Below, piece after piece: positions 45,304 to 57,268 of a stretch of 64,000 nucleotides of DNA. The stretch comes from Deinococcus apachensis DSM 19763 (GTDB lineage Bacteria > Deinococcota > Deinococci > Deinococcales > Deinococcaceae), in NCBI RefSeq assembly GCF_000381345.1, contig NZ_KB906404.1, positions 1-64,000 on the forward strand, in the 5' to 3' direction. Numbering within the stretch: position 1 is the stretch's first letter; every line of letters begins with the position of its first letter. The notes below the pieces were generated by a model that saw nothing but the letters and a program-made list of their open reading frames with translations, did no database searches and was not told the DNA's origin. The translations under genes and the position numbers were made by a program.

Positions 45304-46093
45304 GCCGCAAACCTGGTGGGAGGTGGGAAAGGGCGCGGTGATGGGGGCCGCACTCGCCGTCCTGGCCGCGTATCTGGGGGAGATTCGCGGGACGGTGCCG
45401 GTGTTGTTGGTGCTGATCATGGCTGGGGGCGTGGCGGGGGCGTTCGTCTGGACCCGCCGGGTGCTGAAGGTGGGTGCCGCCGTCCTGGCCCTCCTCCTCG
45501 CCCTGTGCCTGCTCACGCCCGTGCTGCGCGCCCCGCTGGCGGCCCTGACCCTGGCGCAACGGCCCGTCCGCGCGGATGCCATCGTGGTTCTCGGGGGCGG
45601 GGTGCAGTGCGGGACGCGGGTCCTGGAGTCGAGCAGCCTGGCGCGGCTGGTGCGGGGTCTGGAGTTGTGGCGGGACGGGTACGCTCCGGTCCTCACCGTG
45701 TCCGAGCAGTCGGGGCTCCTCGGCCCGGCGGACTGCGTGAAGATGAGCGAGCTGGAACGGGCACAAGTTAGTACCCTGTACCCCTCTGGAGGGCCACAGG
45801 TGCTCACCCTGCGCCATGTCACCACCACCCGTGACGAGGCGGCCCGGGTGCGTGACCTGGCCCGGGCGCGGGGCTGGCGGCGGGTCCTCCTCGTCACGTC
45901 CCCCAGCCACTCGCGCCGGGCCGCCCGTCTCTTCGCCGCCTACGGGGTGACCGCGGTCAGCGTGCCCGCAGGGGAGACGCGTTACGACCTCACCCTGCCG
46001 CTGCCCGCCGACCGCCTCGCCGCCCTGAAGACCCTGCTGTACGAGGGGCTGTCGCGGGCCGTCGCGTCGGTGGGGGGAACGCCGGAGCGGTGA
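45281..46093 (+). CDS. YdcF/SanA-like DUF218 membrane protein
   Basis: A 270-residue protein. Two to three N-terminal membrane segments precede a DUF218 domain: ADAIVVLGGGVQCGTRVLES, GLELWRDGYAPVLTVSEQ, TTRDEAARVRDLARARGWRR and LLVTSPSHSRRAARLF. DUF218 proteins (ElyC/SanA/YdcF) are linked to envelope integrity and peptidoglycan or lipid-carrier metabolism, without a settled reaction. It overlaps mscS upstream and lies 62 bp before trmFO. Confidence 0.82.
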   Translation: MRTVRTPEPQTWWEVGKGAVMGAALAVLAAYLGEIRGTVPVLLVLIMAGGVAGAFVWTRRVLKVGAAVLALLLALCLLTPVLRAPLAALTLAQRPVRADAIVVLGGGVQCGTRVLESSSLARLVRGLELWRDGYAPVLTVSEQSGLLGPADCVKMSELERAQVSTLYPSGGPQVLTLRHVTTTRDEAARVRDLARARGWRRVLLVTSPSHSRRAARLFAAYGVTAVSVPAGETRYDLTLPLPADRLAALKTLLYEGLSRAVASVGGTPER

Positions 46094-46155
46094 GGGCGAG
46101 AGACCCGGTCCACTCACCACAAACCGCCTGGCCTCCTTCCCCTACACTGCCCCTG

Positions 46156-47559
<1,404 letters not shown>

Positions 47560-47608
47560 GCCCGACCGTTCAAACCTTCCCCCGCCGCCTTTCCCGTATC
47601 GTTGGGGC

Positions 47609-48915
47609 GTGACGGAGCGTGCGGGGCAGGGGATGTTGATCTACGGATTGGGCCGAAGCGGGCGCGGCGTGGCCCGCTTTCTGGCGAGGGAAGGGCTGCA
47701 CGCCGAGTGGCACGACGCGCGCCCATCGGCAGAGGACGAGGCGCTGATGGCCGAACTGGGCTTCGCGCGGGGAGACGTGGGGGGAACGTACCGGACGGTG
47801 GTGGCGGCGCCGGGCGTGCCCATCGACCACCCGGACCTCCTGGCCCTGTCGGAACGCGGGGCGGAGATCATCGGGGAGGTGGTCCTCGCGGCCCGGGCGC
47901 GTCCGGGACTGCCCCTCGTCGGTGTGACGGGCACGGCGGGCAAGGGTGGCACGACGGTGCTGATCGCGCACCTGCTGCGGGCGAGCGGCTTGAACGCGCT
48001 GGAGGGGGGCAACATCGATCCCCCCCTCCTCGACGTGGTGGACCGGGCGGAGGTGGCGGTCGTGGAGCTGTCGAGCTTTCAACTGGAACGGGTGCCCGGC
48101 CTGTGCCTGCCCGTCGCCGTGATCACGAACCTGGGGGTGGACCACCTCGACCGTCACCGCACGATGGAGGCGTACCACGCGGCCAAGCTCAACATCACGG
48201 CGGGGCAGAGGGGGGAGGACGTGCTGGTCGTTCCGGCGGGGCTGGAGGTGGGCACCCGGGCGCAGGTCCGCCCCTTCCTCCCTGACCGCATCACCCTGGC
48301 GAATGGGGAGGAGGTGCTGCCCGCCGCCGACCTCCCGGAAGGGCTGCACCCCGCGAACGCCGCCGCCGCCGTCCTCGCCGCCCAGGCGCTGCTGGAACGG
48401 CTGGGCTGTCCGGTAGACGTGGGGGTGCTGGCGGGGGCGCTGCGGAGTGCCCGCCCGGTCGCCGGACGCTTCGAGACGGTCGCGCGGGTCGGGAACATTC
48501 GTTTTATCGACGACTCCATCGCCACCCGCACGCTCGCGGTGGAGGCGGCCCTCACTCGCGCCCCGGCCCCGATTGCGTGGCTGGTCGGTGGGCGAGACAA
48601 GGGGGCGGACCTCGCCCCGCTGCGGGAGGCGGCGTGGGGCCGGGTCACCCGCGTCATCGCCTTCGGGGAGGACGGCGAGGCGCTCGCCCGCGGGCTGGGC
48701 CTCCCCTTCGAGACGGTGACGGGTGAAGACGGGGACGCGGTGATGCGCTGCGCGGCCCGCGCCGGGCTGGAGGCGCTGGGGGGTCCGGGCGGGACGGGCA
48801 CGGTGCTGCTGGCCCCCATCGGCACGAGCTTCGATCTGTTCCGCGACTACCGGGCGCGTGGAGAGAGCTTTGCTCAGGCCGCGCGGGAACTTGCGGCGGC
48901 TGCGGAGGTGCGGGC

Positions 48916-48919
<4 letters not shown>
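47609..48919 (+). CDS. murD: UDP-N-acetylmuramoyl-L-alanine--D-glutamate ligase MurD
   Basis: A 436-residue Mur ligase adding D-glutamate in peptidoglycan precursor synthesis, ATP-dependent. The N-terminal domain begins MLIYGLGRSGRGVARFLARE. The ATP loop reads GVTGTAGKGGTTV, a variant of the usual GTNGKTT with extra glycine. VELSSFQLERV, ITNLGVDHLDRH (Mg/His motif), the carbamylated-Lys region AKLNIT, and the C-terminal FIDDSIATR and LVGGRDKGADL motifs are present. The start is GTG 47609. The last 4 bp overlap ftsW (ATGA). Confidence 0.9.
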
Positions 48920-50028
<1,109 letters not shown>

Positions 50029-50046
50029 CCTGGCGAGGAGGGGAGA

Positions 50047-50080
50047 GGGGGCGGCCCGCGCGTCAGCGGCCGCCCCCTTT
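50047..50080. terminator. terminator after ftsW
   Basis: GGGGGCGGCC (50047-50056) pairs with GGCCGCCCCC (50068-50077), followed by TTT. The stem overlaps the last codons of the convergent TetR gene (stop at 50063). Confidence 0.7.
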
Positions 50081-50632
50081 GCCTGTGGAGAGGCCGTGGA
50101 TCAGGGCCTCCAGCCCACGCTCGAAGCCACCGCGCGGCCCGCTGAGCCCGAACTGCCCGCTCCGCTCCAACAGCGCAAAGCCGTGCAGGTAGGCCCAGTA
50201 CGCGACGGCGGCACCCGTGTCGTCCGGGTTCCCGGTCAGCGCCCCGACAAGGTGCAGGACGTAATTCCACAGCTCCTTGCCGGGGCCAGGTCCGGCCAGG
50301 GCAGGTGGGCGCGGGGCCAGCAGCAGGCCGTAGAGGTGCGGGTGCGCCCGGGTGTACTCCAGGTAGGCGTGGGCGGCGGCGCTCAGCGCCTCGGAGGGCG
50401 CACGGTCCCGGCTCGCCTCCCTCAGGTCCTCGTGCAGGGCAAGGGTCGCGTGCCGTTCCAGCGCGGCGACCAGGGCCGCCCGGTCGGGGTAGTGCCGGTA
50501 GAGGCTGCTGGGCCGGACCTTCAGGCTGTCGGCGAGCGCCCGCATGTTGAGTGCCTCGTCCCCCCCATCCTCCAGGAGGTCAAGGGCCGCCCGCAGAATC
50601 GCCTCGGCCGTGAGTTTAGCGGGGTAAACCAT
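50063..50632 (-). CDS. TetR-family transcriptional regulator
   Basis: A 189-residue repressor: LTAEAILRAALDLLEDGGDE, then LNMRALADSLKVRPSSLYRHYPD (helix-turn-helix). The TetR_C domain runs through ELWNYVLHLVGALTG and AVAYWAYLHGFALLERSG. ATG 50632 is preferred; GTG 50641 would lie inside the operator. It is divergent from an MBL-fold gene with inverted repeats between them, so it most likely represses that gene and itself. Confidence 0.87.
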   Translation of the reverse strand: MVYPAKLTAEAILRAALDLLEDGGDEALNMRALADSLKVRPSSLYRHYPDRAALVAALERHATLALHEDLREASRDRAPSEALSAAAHAYLEYTRAHPHLYGLLLAPRPPALAGPGPGKELWNYVLHLVGALTGNPDDTGAAVAYWAYLHGFALLERSGQFGLSGPRGGFERGLEALIHGLSTGKGGGR

Positions 50633-50635
50633 GCC

Positions 50636-50706
50636 GAACACTGTACGTCTTGACCTTCCCCCTCACAAGGCGTACAGTGTTCACTATAAGGCGAACAACG
50701 TTCGTC
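50636..50706. promoter_or_regulatory. TetR operator array and -10 box
   Basis: GAACACTGTACG (50636-50647) and CGTACAGTGTTC (50671-50682) are a perfect 12-bp inverted repeat. A related palindrome GCGAACAACGTTCGTC follows at 50691-50706. TATAAG (50685-50690) between them is a likely -10 box for the plus-strand MBL gene; no convincing -35 is seen. A repressor bound here would block both divergent promoters. Motif and position are seen; the binding protein is inferred. Confidence 0.65.
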
Positions 50707-50722
50707 TTGAGGAGGCGCTACC

Positions 50723-51421
50723 ATGCGGCACACCCGCCACGGATCACACCTGCACCAGCTCACCCGCCTGGGCTTCGTGAACACCTACCTGGTCGCCGAG
50801 CCGGACGGCTTCACCCTGGTGGACACCGGAATGCCGGGCAGTGCTGCTGCCCTGCTGCGCGCGGCGAGCGGGCTGGGCCAGCCCATCCGGCGGATCGTCC
50901 TGACGCACGCGCACGGCGACCACACCGGCAGCCTAGACGCGCTGCACGCGGCCCTGCCCGACGTTCCTCTGCTGATCTCCGGGCGGGACGCGCGGTTGCT
51001 GGGGGGAGACCACCAGCTTGACCCGGGTGAGCCCCAGGTGCGGCTGCGCGGTGACCTGCGGCCCAGCAACGCTCCCGTGCAGCCCCTCGCAGATGGGGAC
51101 AGGGTCGGCAGCCTGCGCGTCGTCGCCACGCCGGGCCATACCCCGGGGCACCTCGCCCTGCTGGACACGCGCGACGGCACCGTGATCTGCGGGGACGCCT
51201 ATCACACCGTGGGCGGCCCGGCCGTCAGCGGCGACCTGCGCCTGATCTTTCCCCTGCCCGCCCTCGCCACCTGGCACGCGCCGACCGCGCTCGCCAGCGC
51301 CCACCTCCTCGCCGATCTGAATCCCACACGCCTCGCCCCCGGTCACGGGCGGGTGGTCGAAGACCCTGCTCCCGCCATGCGCCGGGCGCTCCAGCGGGCG
51401 CAGCGGGGGGCACGGGCTTGA
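50723..51421 (+). CDS. MBL-fold metallo-hydrolase
   Basis: A 232-residue glyoxalase-II-like hydrolase: GFVNTYLVAEPDGFTLVDTG, metal motif VLTHAHGDHTGSLDAL (HxHxDH), TPGHTPGHLALLD, CGDAYHTV (bridging Asp), and final His in LAPGHGRVVE. The full set of metal ligands is present. It is probably the only target gene of the divergent TetR regulator. The substrate is unknown; small-molecule detoxification is plausible. Confidence 0.87.
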   Translation: MRHTRHGSHLHQLTRLGFVNTYLVAEPDGFTLVDTGMPGSAAALLRAASGLGQPIRRIVLTHAHGDHTGSLDALHAALPDVPLLISGRDARLLGGDHQLDPGEPQVRLRGDLRPSNAPVQPLADGDRVGSLRVVATPGHTPGHLALLDTRDGTVICGDAYHTVGGPAVSGDLRLIFPLPALATWHAPTALASAHLLADLNPTRLAPGHGRVVEDPAPAMRRALQRAQRGARA

Positions 51422-51425
51422 AGAC

Positions 51426-52013
51426 TCAGCGCGTGTGGGGGTACAGCCACCCCCGCAGCACGCGTGACAGCAGCGGCAGCACCGGCCAGTTCAGGAAGAT
51501 CGTCGCCAGCAGCGCCGAAGGCAGGATGGCGGCCCACCACGGCCAGCCCTGGACCAGCGGGCGGCACAGCCAGGTGAACAGCAGGATGAGGGGATACACG
51601 CCCACGAAGCCCAGCACCACGTTCTTCCACAGGGGCGGCGCGACCGAGCGGGCGGGACGGTCGAACCACGCCTCCAGCCCCACCGACTCGCGGTAGTCGA
51701 CCTCGCCCGCCGTGAACCGGGGCAATTCGCGCAGGGCCGCCGCGTACTCGGGAGAGGCGCGCCAGGCCGCGAGCGCCCCCGGCGAGACGAAGCGCACGAG
51801 CGTCACGTACTCCCGCGCGTCCCCGCTCTGCCCCCGCAGCACATGGACGCCGACGAAGCCCGGCTGCCGCGCCAGGGTGGCGTGGAGGTCCCGCGCCCAG
51901 GCCTCGTACTCGGCGGCGCGCGAGGGGCGCACGAACTCCGTCACGACGAGCGTCACACCGTCCCGGGCGGGCGGGGCAGGGGCGGCATGGGGGGAAGGCG
52001 GCACGTCGACCAT
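51426..52013 (-). CDS. antibiotic-biosynthesis-monooxygenase (ABM) domain membrane protein
   Basis: A 195-residue protein. The N-terminal ABM ferredoxin-like domain reads VTLVVTEFVRPSRAAEYEAW, REYVTLVRFVSPGALAAWRA and FTAGEVDYRESVG. Two C-terminal TM helices follow (VVLGFVGVYPLILLFTWL and WWAAILPSALLATIFLNWPV). ABM domains can oxidise small phenolics without cofactor, but this TM-fused group has no assigned reaction. It ends 5 bp after the convergent MBL gene. Confidence 0.82.
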   Translation of the reverse strand: MVDVPPSPHAAPAPPARDGVTLVVTEFVRPSRAAEYEAWARDLHATLARQPGFVGVHVLRGQSGDAREYVTLVRFVSPGALAAWRASPEYAAALRELPRFTAGEVDYRESVGLEAWFDRPARSVAPPLWKNVVLGFVGVYPLILLFTWLCRPLVQGWPWWAAILPSALLATIFLNWPVLPLLSRVLRGWLYPHTR

Positions 52014-52050
52014 AGGGAGCGCACTCTATCCCGACCGCGCCCCCGGAAAA

Positions 52051-52085
52051 GAAAGCCTCCCCGGCGCAGTCACCGGGGAAGCCTG
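52051..52085 (-). terminator. intrinsic terminator of ychF
   Basis: On the minus strand, GGCTTCCCCGG, an 8-base loop and CCGGGGAGGC are followed by TTTCTTTT, about 30 bp after the ychF stop. Confidence 0.75.
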
Positions 52086-52109
52086 GGGCGTGTCATAACC
52101 CGTGTGGGC

Positions 52110-53190
<1,081 letters not shown>

Positions 53191-53213
<23 letters not shown>

Positions 53214-53294
53214 AACAAAACTTCCCCCTGTGTTTCTGATGTGCTTGACGCTTTTCGCCGCGTCAACACGGCAACCGAGCAAGTATACCGGAGG
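53191..53294 (-). repeat. ychF leader direct repeat, copy A
   Basis: This 104-bp stretch covers the first eight ychF codons, ribosome-binding site, leader and a TATACT -10 box (minus strand, 53282-53287). By hand alignment it matches 57096-57199 without gaps at 89 of 104 positions. Conserved blocks are CCGACAGCTAATCCGTTACC, CGCTTTTCGCCGCG and GGCAACCGAGCAAGTATACC. Both copies have the same orientation. Confidence 0.85.
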
Positions 53295-53408
53295 CGTTTG
53301 AATCAGGGGATCGCCTGGGGTAAAAGTGAGGACTCCGGGTTCCGCCCGCCCACCTCTACACAGTCATGCTGTCGCTCCCAGAAGCAAAGCGCGTGGCATG
53401 CTGAGCGC

Positions 53409-54642
53409 ATGACCTCCACAGCCCAGGATCGGCTGGCCGCCTACGCGGACCTCTCGCTGCGACTCGGCCTCGACTTTCAGGCCGGTCAGCGACTCTTGAT
53501 CCTGGACGCCGACGTTACCACCGCCCCCTTCTTCCAGTACCTCAGCCGCGCCGCGTACGAGATGGGTGCCCGTCGCGTCGACATCCTCTGGCGCGACGAG
53601 ACCGAGATCAGGGCGCGCGTCATGCACGCCCCACTCGACTCGCTGGAGGAGACGCCACCGCAAGCCCGTGCCGCCCTCGACGCGACGACCGCCGAGGACG
53701 CCGTGCTGCACGTCTTCTCGCATGATCCACCTGTTCGAGGGAATCAACCCCGAGCGCGTCCAGCGGTTCCAGCAGGGGACGCTGGCGGGACGTGCGGACT
53801 TCGCGCGGCGTGTGGCGAACTTCGAGTTCGTGTGGAGCGCCATCGGCGTACCCACAGCCGCCTGGGCACGCGCGGTGTTCCCTCAGCTCGAAGGAGACGC
53901 CGCGCTGGACGCATTGTGGACCGCTGTGCTGCGGACCGTTCGACTGGATCAGCCGGACCCGGTCAAAGCATGGAACGAGCACGTCGACGCAGCTCAGGCG
54001 CGGCGCGAGAACCTCAACGCCCGGCGGTACGACGCGCTGCACTTCCGTGGCCCTGGGACGGACCTGCGCGTCGGGCTCGCCGAAGGGCACCAGTGGCTGG
54101 CGGTCGGTCAGACGGCCCCGAACGGGCGGCGACCGCTGGTGAACATGCCATCCGAGGAGGTGTTCACGGCACCTCACCGCGACCGGGTCGATGGAGTCGT
54201 GAGCGCCGCCCGGTCCCTGAACCTCCAGGGGACGTTGGTTGAGGGCTTGCAGGTGCGCTTTGAGGGTGGCCGCGCAGTGGAAGTGACGGCGAACAGTGGC
54301 GAGGACGCCGTGCGCCGCCTGATCCAAACTGACGAGGGGGCCGCGAGACTGGGGGAGGTGGCGCTGGTCCCGAACTCCTCCCCGCTGTCCAGAACGGGCG
54401 TGCTGTTCCACAACATTCTGTTCGACGAAAATGCCGCGTCCCACCTGGCGTTCGGGATGGCCTACCCTGTGAGTGCGAACCCGGACCCGGCTGCCCTCGA
54501 CTCGTCTGGTGGGAACCGCAGTAGTATTCACGTGGACTGGATGGTCGGGTCAGGTGAGGTGGATGTCGACGGAGTGTACGCGGATGGTCAGGTCGAACCC
54601 GTCATGCGGGCGGGGGAGTGGGTGGACACCCCCACATCCTGA
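53409..54642 (+). pseudogene. M29-family aminopeptidase, frameshifted
   Basis: The gene reads MTSTAQDRLAAYADLSLRLG in the first frame to AEDAVLHVFSHD, then must slip by one base near 53724-53730. It continues HLFEGINPERVQRFQQGTLA, FEFVWSAIGVPTAAWAR, GTDLRVGLAEGHQWL, NMPSEEVFTAPHRDRVDG and VDWMVGSGEVDVDGVY to 54642. Together this is a complete AmpS/PepS thermophilic aminopeptidase (about 410 residues) with its metal-binding Glu, His, Tyr and Asp segments. The break is a single-base indel and not in a long homopolymer. Untouched, it would cleave N-terminal residues from peptides in the cytosol. Confidence 0.82.
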
Positions 54643-54679
54643 CGCCCACGCAATCTTCCTCCCGTAACCCCATCCGTGA

Positions 54680-55297
54680 TTAGACTGCCCGTCCGTTCAA
54701 CCTCGCCATCACCCGCCGCGCACAGTCCTCAGGAGTGCTCATGGAGGGGTCCAGTTCCAGCTTGAACTCCGGGTGGGCGTAGATCGCCTCGTACCCGACA
54801 CGAGCGAGACCGGTGGGGCGTCCAGCTTGCGTCGCTGCCCGCTCTGCCTCCCAGCGCTCGCAAACCTCCAGGGGCGGCTTTAAGGAGACCAGCACCGGTT
54901 GAAACGGGGCCCAGAGTCGCATCGCTTCCTCGAACCACGCGCGCTCCTCGAATATGACATCCACGATGACGTTGGTTCCTGAGGCGACCAGCGCTGCGGC
55001 CGTGTGGTGCAGGGCTGACATGGCCTGCCGCCCCACCGGACCAAACCCAATACCGCGGGCGATGTTGCCCTCCCCGGGGGCGAGGTCGTACCACACGCCC
55101 TCGTGCTGCTGGGCCTGAAAGGGGAAGTAGCGTTGCGGCATGGTCGACCACAGGAGGTCGTACCCCAGGAGCAGGTACGGCTCGGGCAACGCGTTCTGAA
55201 GGGCGGTGCAGAAGGTCGTCTTCCCCGCGCTGGAGGTGCCGTTCACGACGATTAGACGGCCCAGGGGCACGCGCAGGTCCTCTTTAGGTGGAGTCAT
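54680..55297 (-). CDS. chloramphenicol phosphotransferase-like P-loop kinase
   Basis: A 205-residue kinase: GRLIVVNGTSSAGKTTFCTA (Walker A GTSSAGKT), then YLLLGYDLLWSTMP, FGPVGRQAMSALHHTAAALV, SGTNVIVDVIFEERAWFEEA and VSLKPPLEVCERWEAERA. The pattern matches the CPT family (chloramphenicol 3-O-phosphotransferase-like). Family members also act on other small molecules, so resistance is not implied. It lies inside the block flanked by ychF-leader repeats. Confidence 0.8.
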   Translation of the reverse strand: MTPPKEDLRVPLGRLIVVNGTSSAGKTTFCTALQNALPEPYLLLGYDLLWSTMPQRYFPFQAQQHEGVWYDLAPGEGNIARGIGFGPVGRQAMSALHHTAAALVASGTNVIVDVIFEERAWFEEAMRLWAPFQPVLVSLKPPLEVCERWEAERAATQAGRPTGLARVGYEAIYAHPEFKLELDPSMSTPEDCARRVMARLNGRAV

Positions 55298-55446
55298 GCC
55301 TGAGCGTACTGAATATGAACCGGCAGGTACGGCGTCATCGTTCTCCGGGCGTTACGAATGAAGCAGAAGGACGCCTCCGTTCAGCCGGGATGGTTCTCAG
55401 CATTCAAGGCTCAGTCGCGTTGAACGCATCAAATGGGCTGCTGCCC

Positions 55447-56841
55447 CTACTCCTGCTCACGCCTCATGACTCGGCCTGCGCGCAGCCACTGCACGCGCCC
55501 GTCCGTGCCGCGCAGCACCTCGAGGCGTGCCCCTTTCATGACACCCCCGGTCACCACCATCCGGTCTGGGGCATAGAAGCGGACCGGGGCAGGGGGCAGG
55601 AGGTCCTGCTCAGTCTCAGCGATGGCACTGGTGTCCTCTGGCATCTGTTCCAGTTCCAGTTCCTGCCCGCGTCGTGAGACCACCATCCCGCCGCCGAAGG
55701 TGCCAAAGGCCAGGTATCGGCCCACCACCTCGTCGAGCATGTCGCCCTCCACGTCCAGGTACGCGGGTTCCTCCGGGGGCAGGTTCAACAGGTGCTCCCA
55801 CACCCAGCCCTCCAGTTGCTGATTCAGGAAGTGACCGTGGTCCGCGTTGGTCAGGGACGTGAACGCAAACCCCAGCTCCGGGGCGAGCACGAAGGCCGAC
55901 ATCTGCCCGTTCGTGGCGCCTCCATGCTGAACGAACCGGATGCCCCCCTGGTCCCGCACAAACCATGACACCCCCATCTCCCTTCCCCCAGAAGCAGATA
56001 CGGTCGGGGTCTGCATCAACTGCATGGACTCCGGGGTCAGAAGGCGCTCGCCGGACGCGGTGGTGCCGTCTCCCAGATGGAAACGCGCGTACGTGAGCTG
56101 GTCACGCACGCTGCTGGCGAGCCCTCCGGCAGGGCTGGTGTTCCTCCCCAACCCCCAGGGCCGCGCCACCATCGGCTGGCCGTCCTTGACGATATGCCCC
56201 ACGACGAAGGAGCGGGTCATCACGTCGTCCTGAAAGAAGAACGATTCTTGCATTCCCAAGGGGTCGAGCACCAGGCGCCGTGCGGCAGCCTCGTAGGTCT
56301 CCCCGGTCATGACCTCGATGACCCGGCCCGCGATGTAGAAGGCGGCGTTGTTGTACGACCACACTTCCCCCAGGGGCGTCACCTGCTCCTGGTGGACAAG
56401 GTTGGCGACGATGCGGGCCAGGGCGTCGTCCCCGTTGCCGGTGTTCTCGAAGTAATCGCCGACCCAGCCGCCGGTATGGTTGAGGAGCTGGCGCACGGTC
56501 ACTCTCGCCGCCGCGTCCTCGTCCATCAGTCGCAGGTCGGGCAGGTACGTTCGGACGGGCGCGTCCAGGTCCACCCGGCCCTCCTCGACCAAGCGCATCA
56601 GGGCGGTGGCCGTGACCGTCTTGGTGGTGCTGCCGATCTGGAAGAGGGTGTCGGGCGTGACGGGAAGGGAGTTTTCCACGTTCGTCACTCCCAGACAGAG
56701 CTCATGCGGCCCTTCGGGGGTGAGGAGACCGACGGCGACGCCGGGCACGTGGTGCTCCGCCATGAGTTCCTGGAGCCGCTGGGTGAGGGCGTCGAGCAAC
56801 GAGGGCGTGAGCGCCAGGGGCGCCCGGGTGGGTGTCGTCAT
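55447..56841 (-). CDS. serine beta-lactamase-family hydrolase (class C/esterase-like)
   Basis: A 464-residue beta-lactamase-fold hydrolase. The active-site SxxK is in FQIGSTTKTVTATALMRL. The second motif is WSYNNAAFYIAGRVIEV (YxN). VQHGGATNGQMSAFVL provides HxG in place of KTG. No signal peptide is visible, so it is probably cytosolic and more esterase- or peptidase-like than a true antibiotic lactamase. An additional C-terminal beta domain (about 370-464) follows. It is the largest gene in the repeat-flanked block. Confidence 0.85.
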   Translation of the reverse strand: MTTPTRAPLALTPSLLDALTQRLQELMAEHHVPGVAVGLLTPEGPHELCLGVTNVENSLPVTPDTLFQIGSTTKTVTATALMRLVEEGRVDLDAPVRTYLPDLRLMDEDAAARVTVRQLLNHTGGWVGDYFENTGNGDDALARIVANLVHQEQVTPLGEVWSYNNAAFYIAGRVIEVMTGETYEAAARRLVLDPLGMQESFFFQDDVMTRSFVVGHIVKDGQPMVARPWGLGRNTSPAGGLASSVRDQLTYARFHLGDGTTASGERLLTPESMQLMQTPTVSASGGREMGVSWFVRDQGGIRFVQHGGATNGQMSAFVLAPELGFAFTSLTNADHGHFLNQQLEGWVWEHLLNLPPEEPAYLDVEGDMLDEVVGRYLAFGTFGGGMVVSRRGQELELEQMPEDTSAIAETEQDLLPPAPVRFYAPDRMVVTGGVMKGARLEVLRGTDGRVQWLRAGRVMRREQE

Positions 56842-57095
56842 GGGTGGGACCTCCAGAACCAGCATACCCAGCCTGGAGAGGGCTGTACTCGCTGTGGACG
56901 AAGCAGCCGCCTCTCGCACGGGGTACCCCAGCGTGCCCGGAGGAGCGGGAGCACACCCGGGCCACGTGAGGGTGGGCGGTGGCCGTCACTTCTGCGCCGT
57001 CAAGCGCTCATGCCGACGGTGGACGGAAGACTGTCCAGGCGTCAACGCCCCCCAGTTTTCGGGGATACCTGGGTCAAGCGTGGAGACTGCCCACT

Positions 57096-57199
57096 CCGAC
57101 AGCTAATCCGTTACCCATAACAGGTGTTCCTCCGGTGTTTCTGCTGGTGTGGACGCTTTTCGCCGCGCCCTCAAGGCAACCGAGCAAGTATACCGGAGG
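57096..57199 (-). repeat. ychF leader direct repeat, copy B (orphan)
   Basis: An orphan duplicate of the ychF start. On the minus strand it keeps the TATACT box, a GGAGGAACACC ribosome-binding site, ATG and the codons for MGNGLAVG. After that ychF homology stops (next codons VGSLHA). It lies 3.8 kb from copy A in the same orientation. The gap 56842-57095 has no gene I can name. Confidence 0.85.
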
Positions 57200-57268
57200 A
57201 ACTCTGATGCAGGAGCTGTTCGGTTTCGCCCCCAGCGCCGGGCCACCCGGCGGGCCCAGGCACGGGGA

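Noticed and set aside
43492..45897. An 801-codon minus-strand frame suggesting a giant fusion ending in DUF305
   Set aside because: Only the last 216 codons look like protein. The rest is antisense to MscS and YdcF, both of which show strong family motifs.
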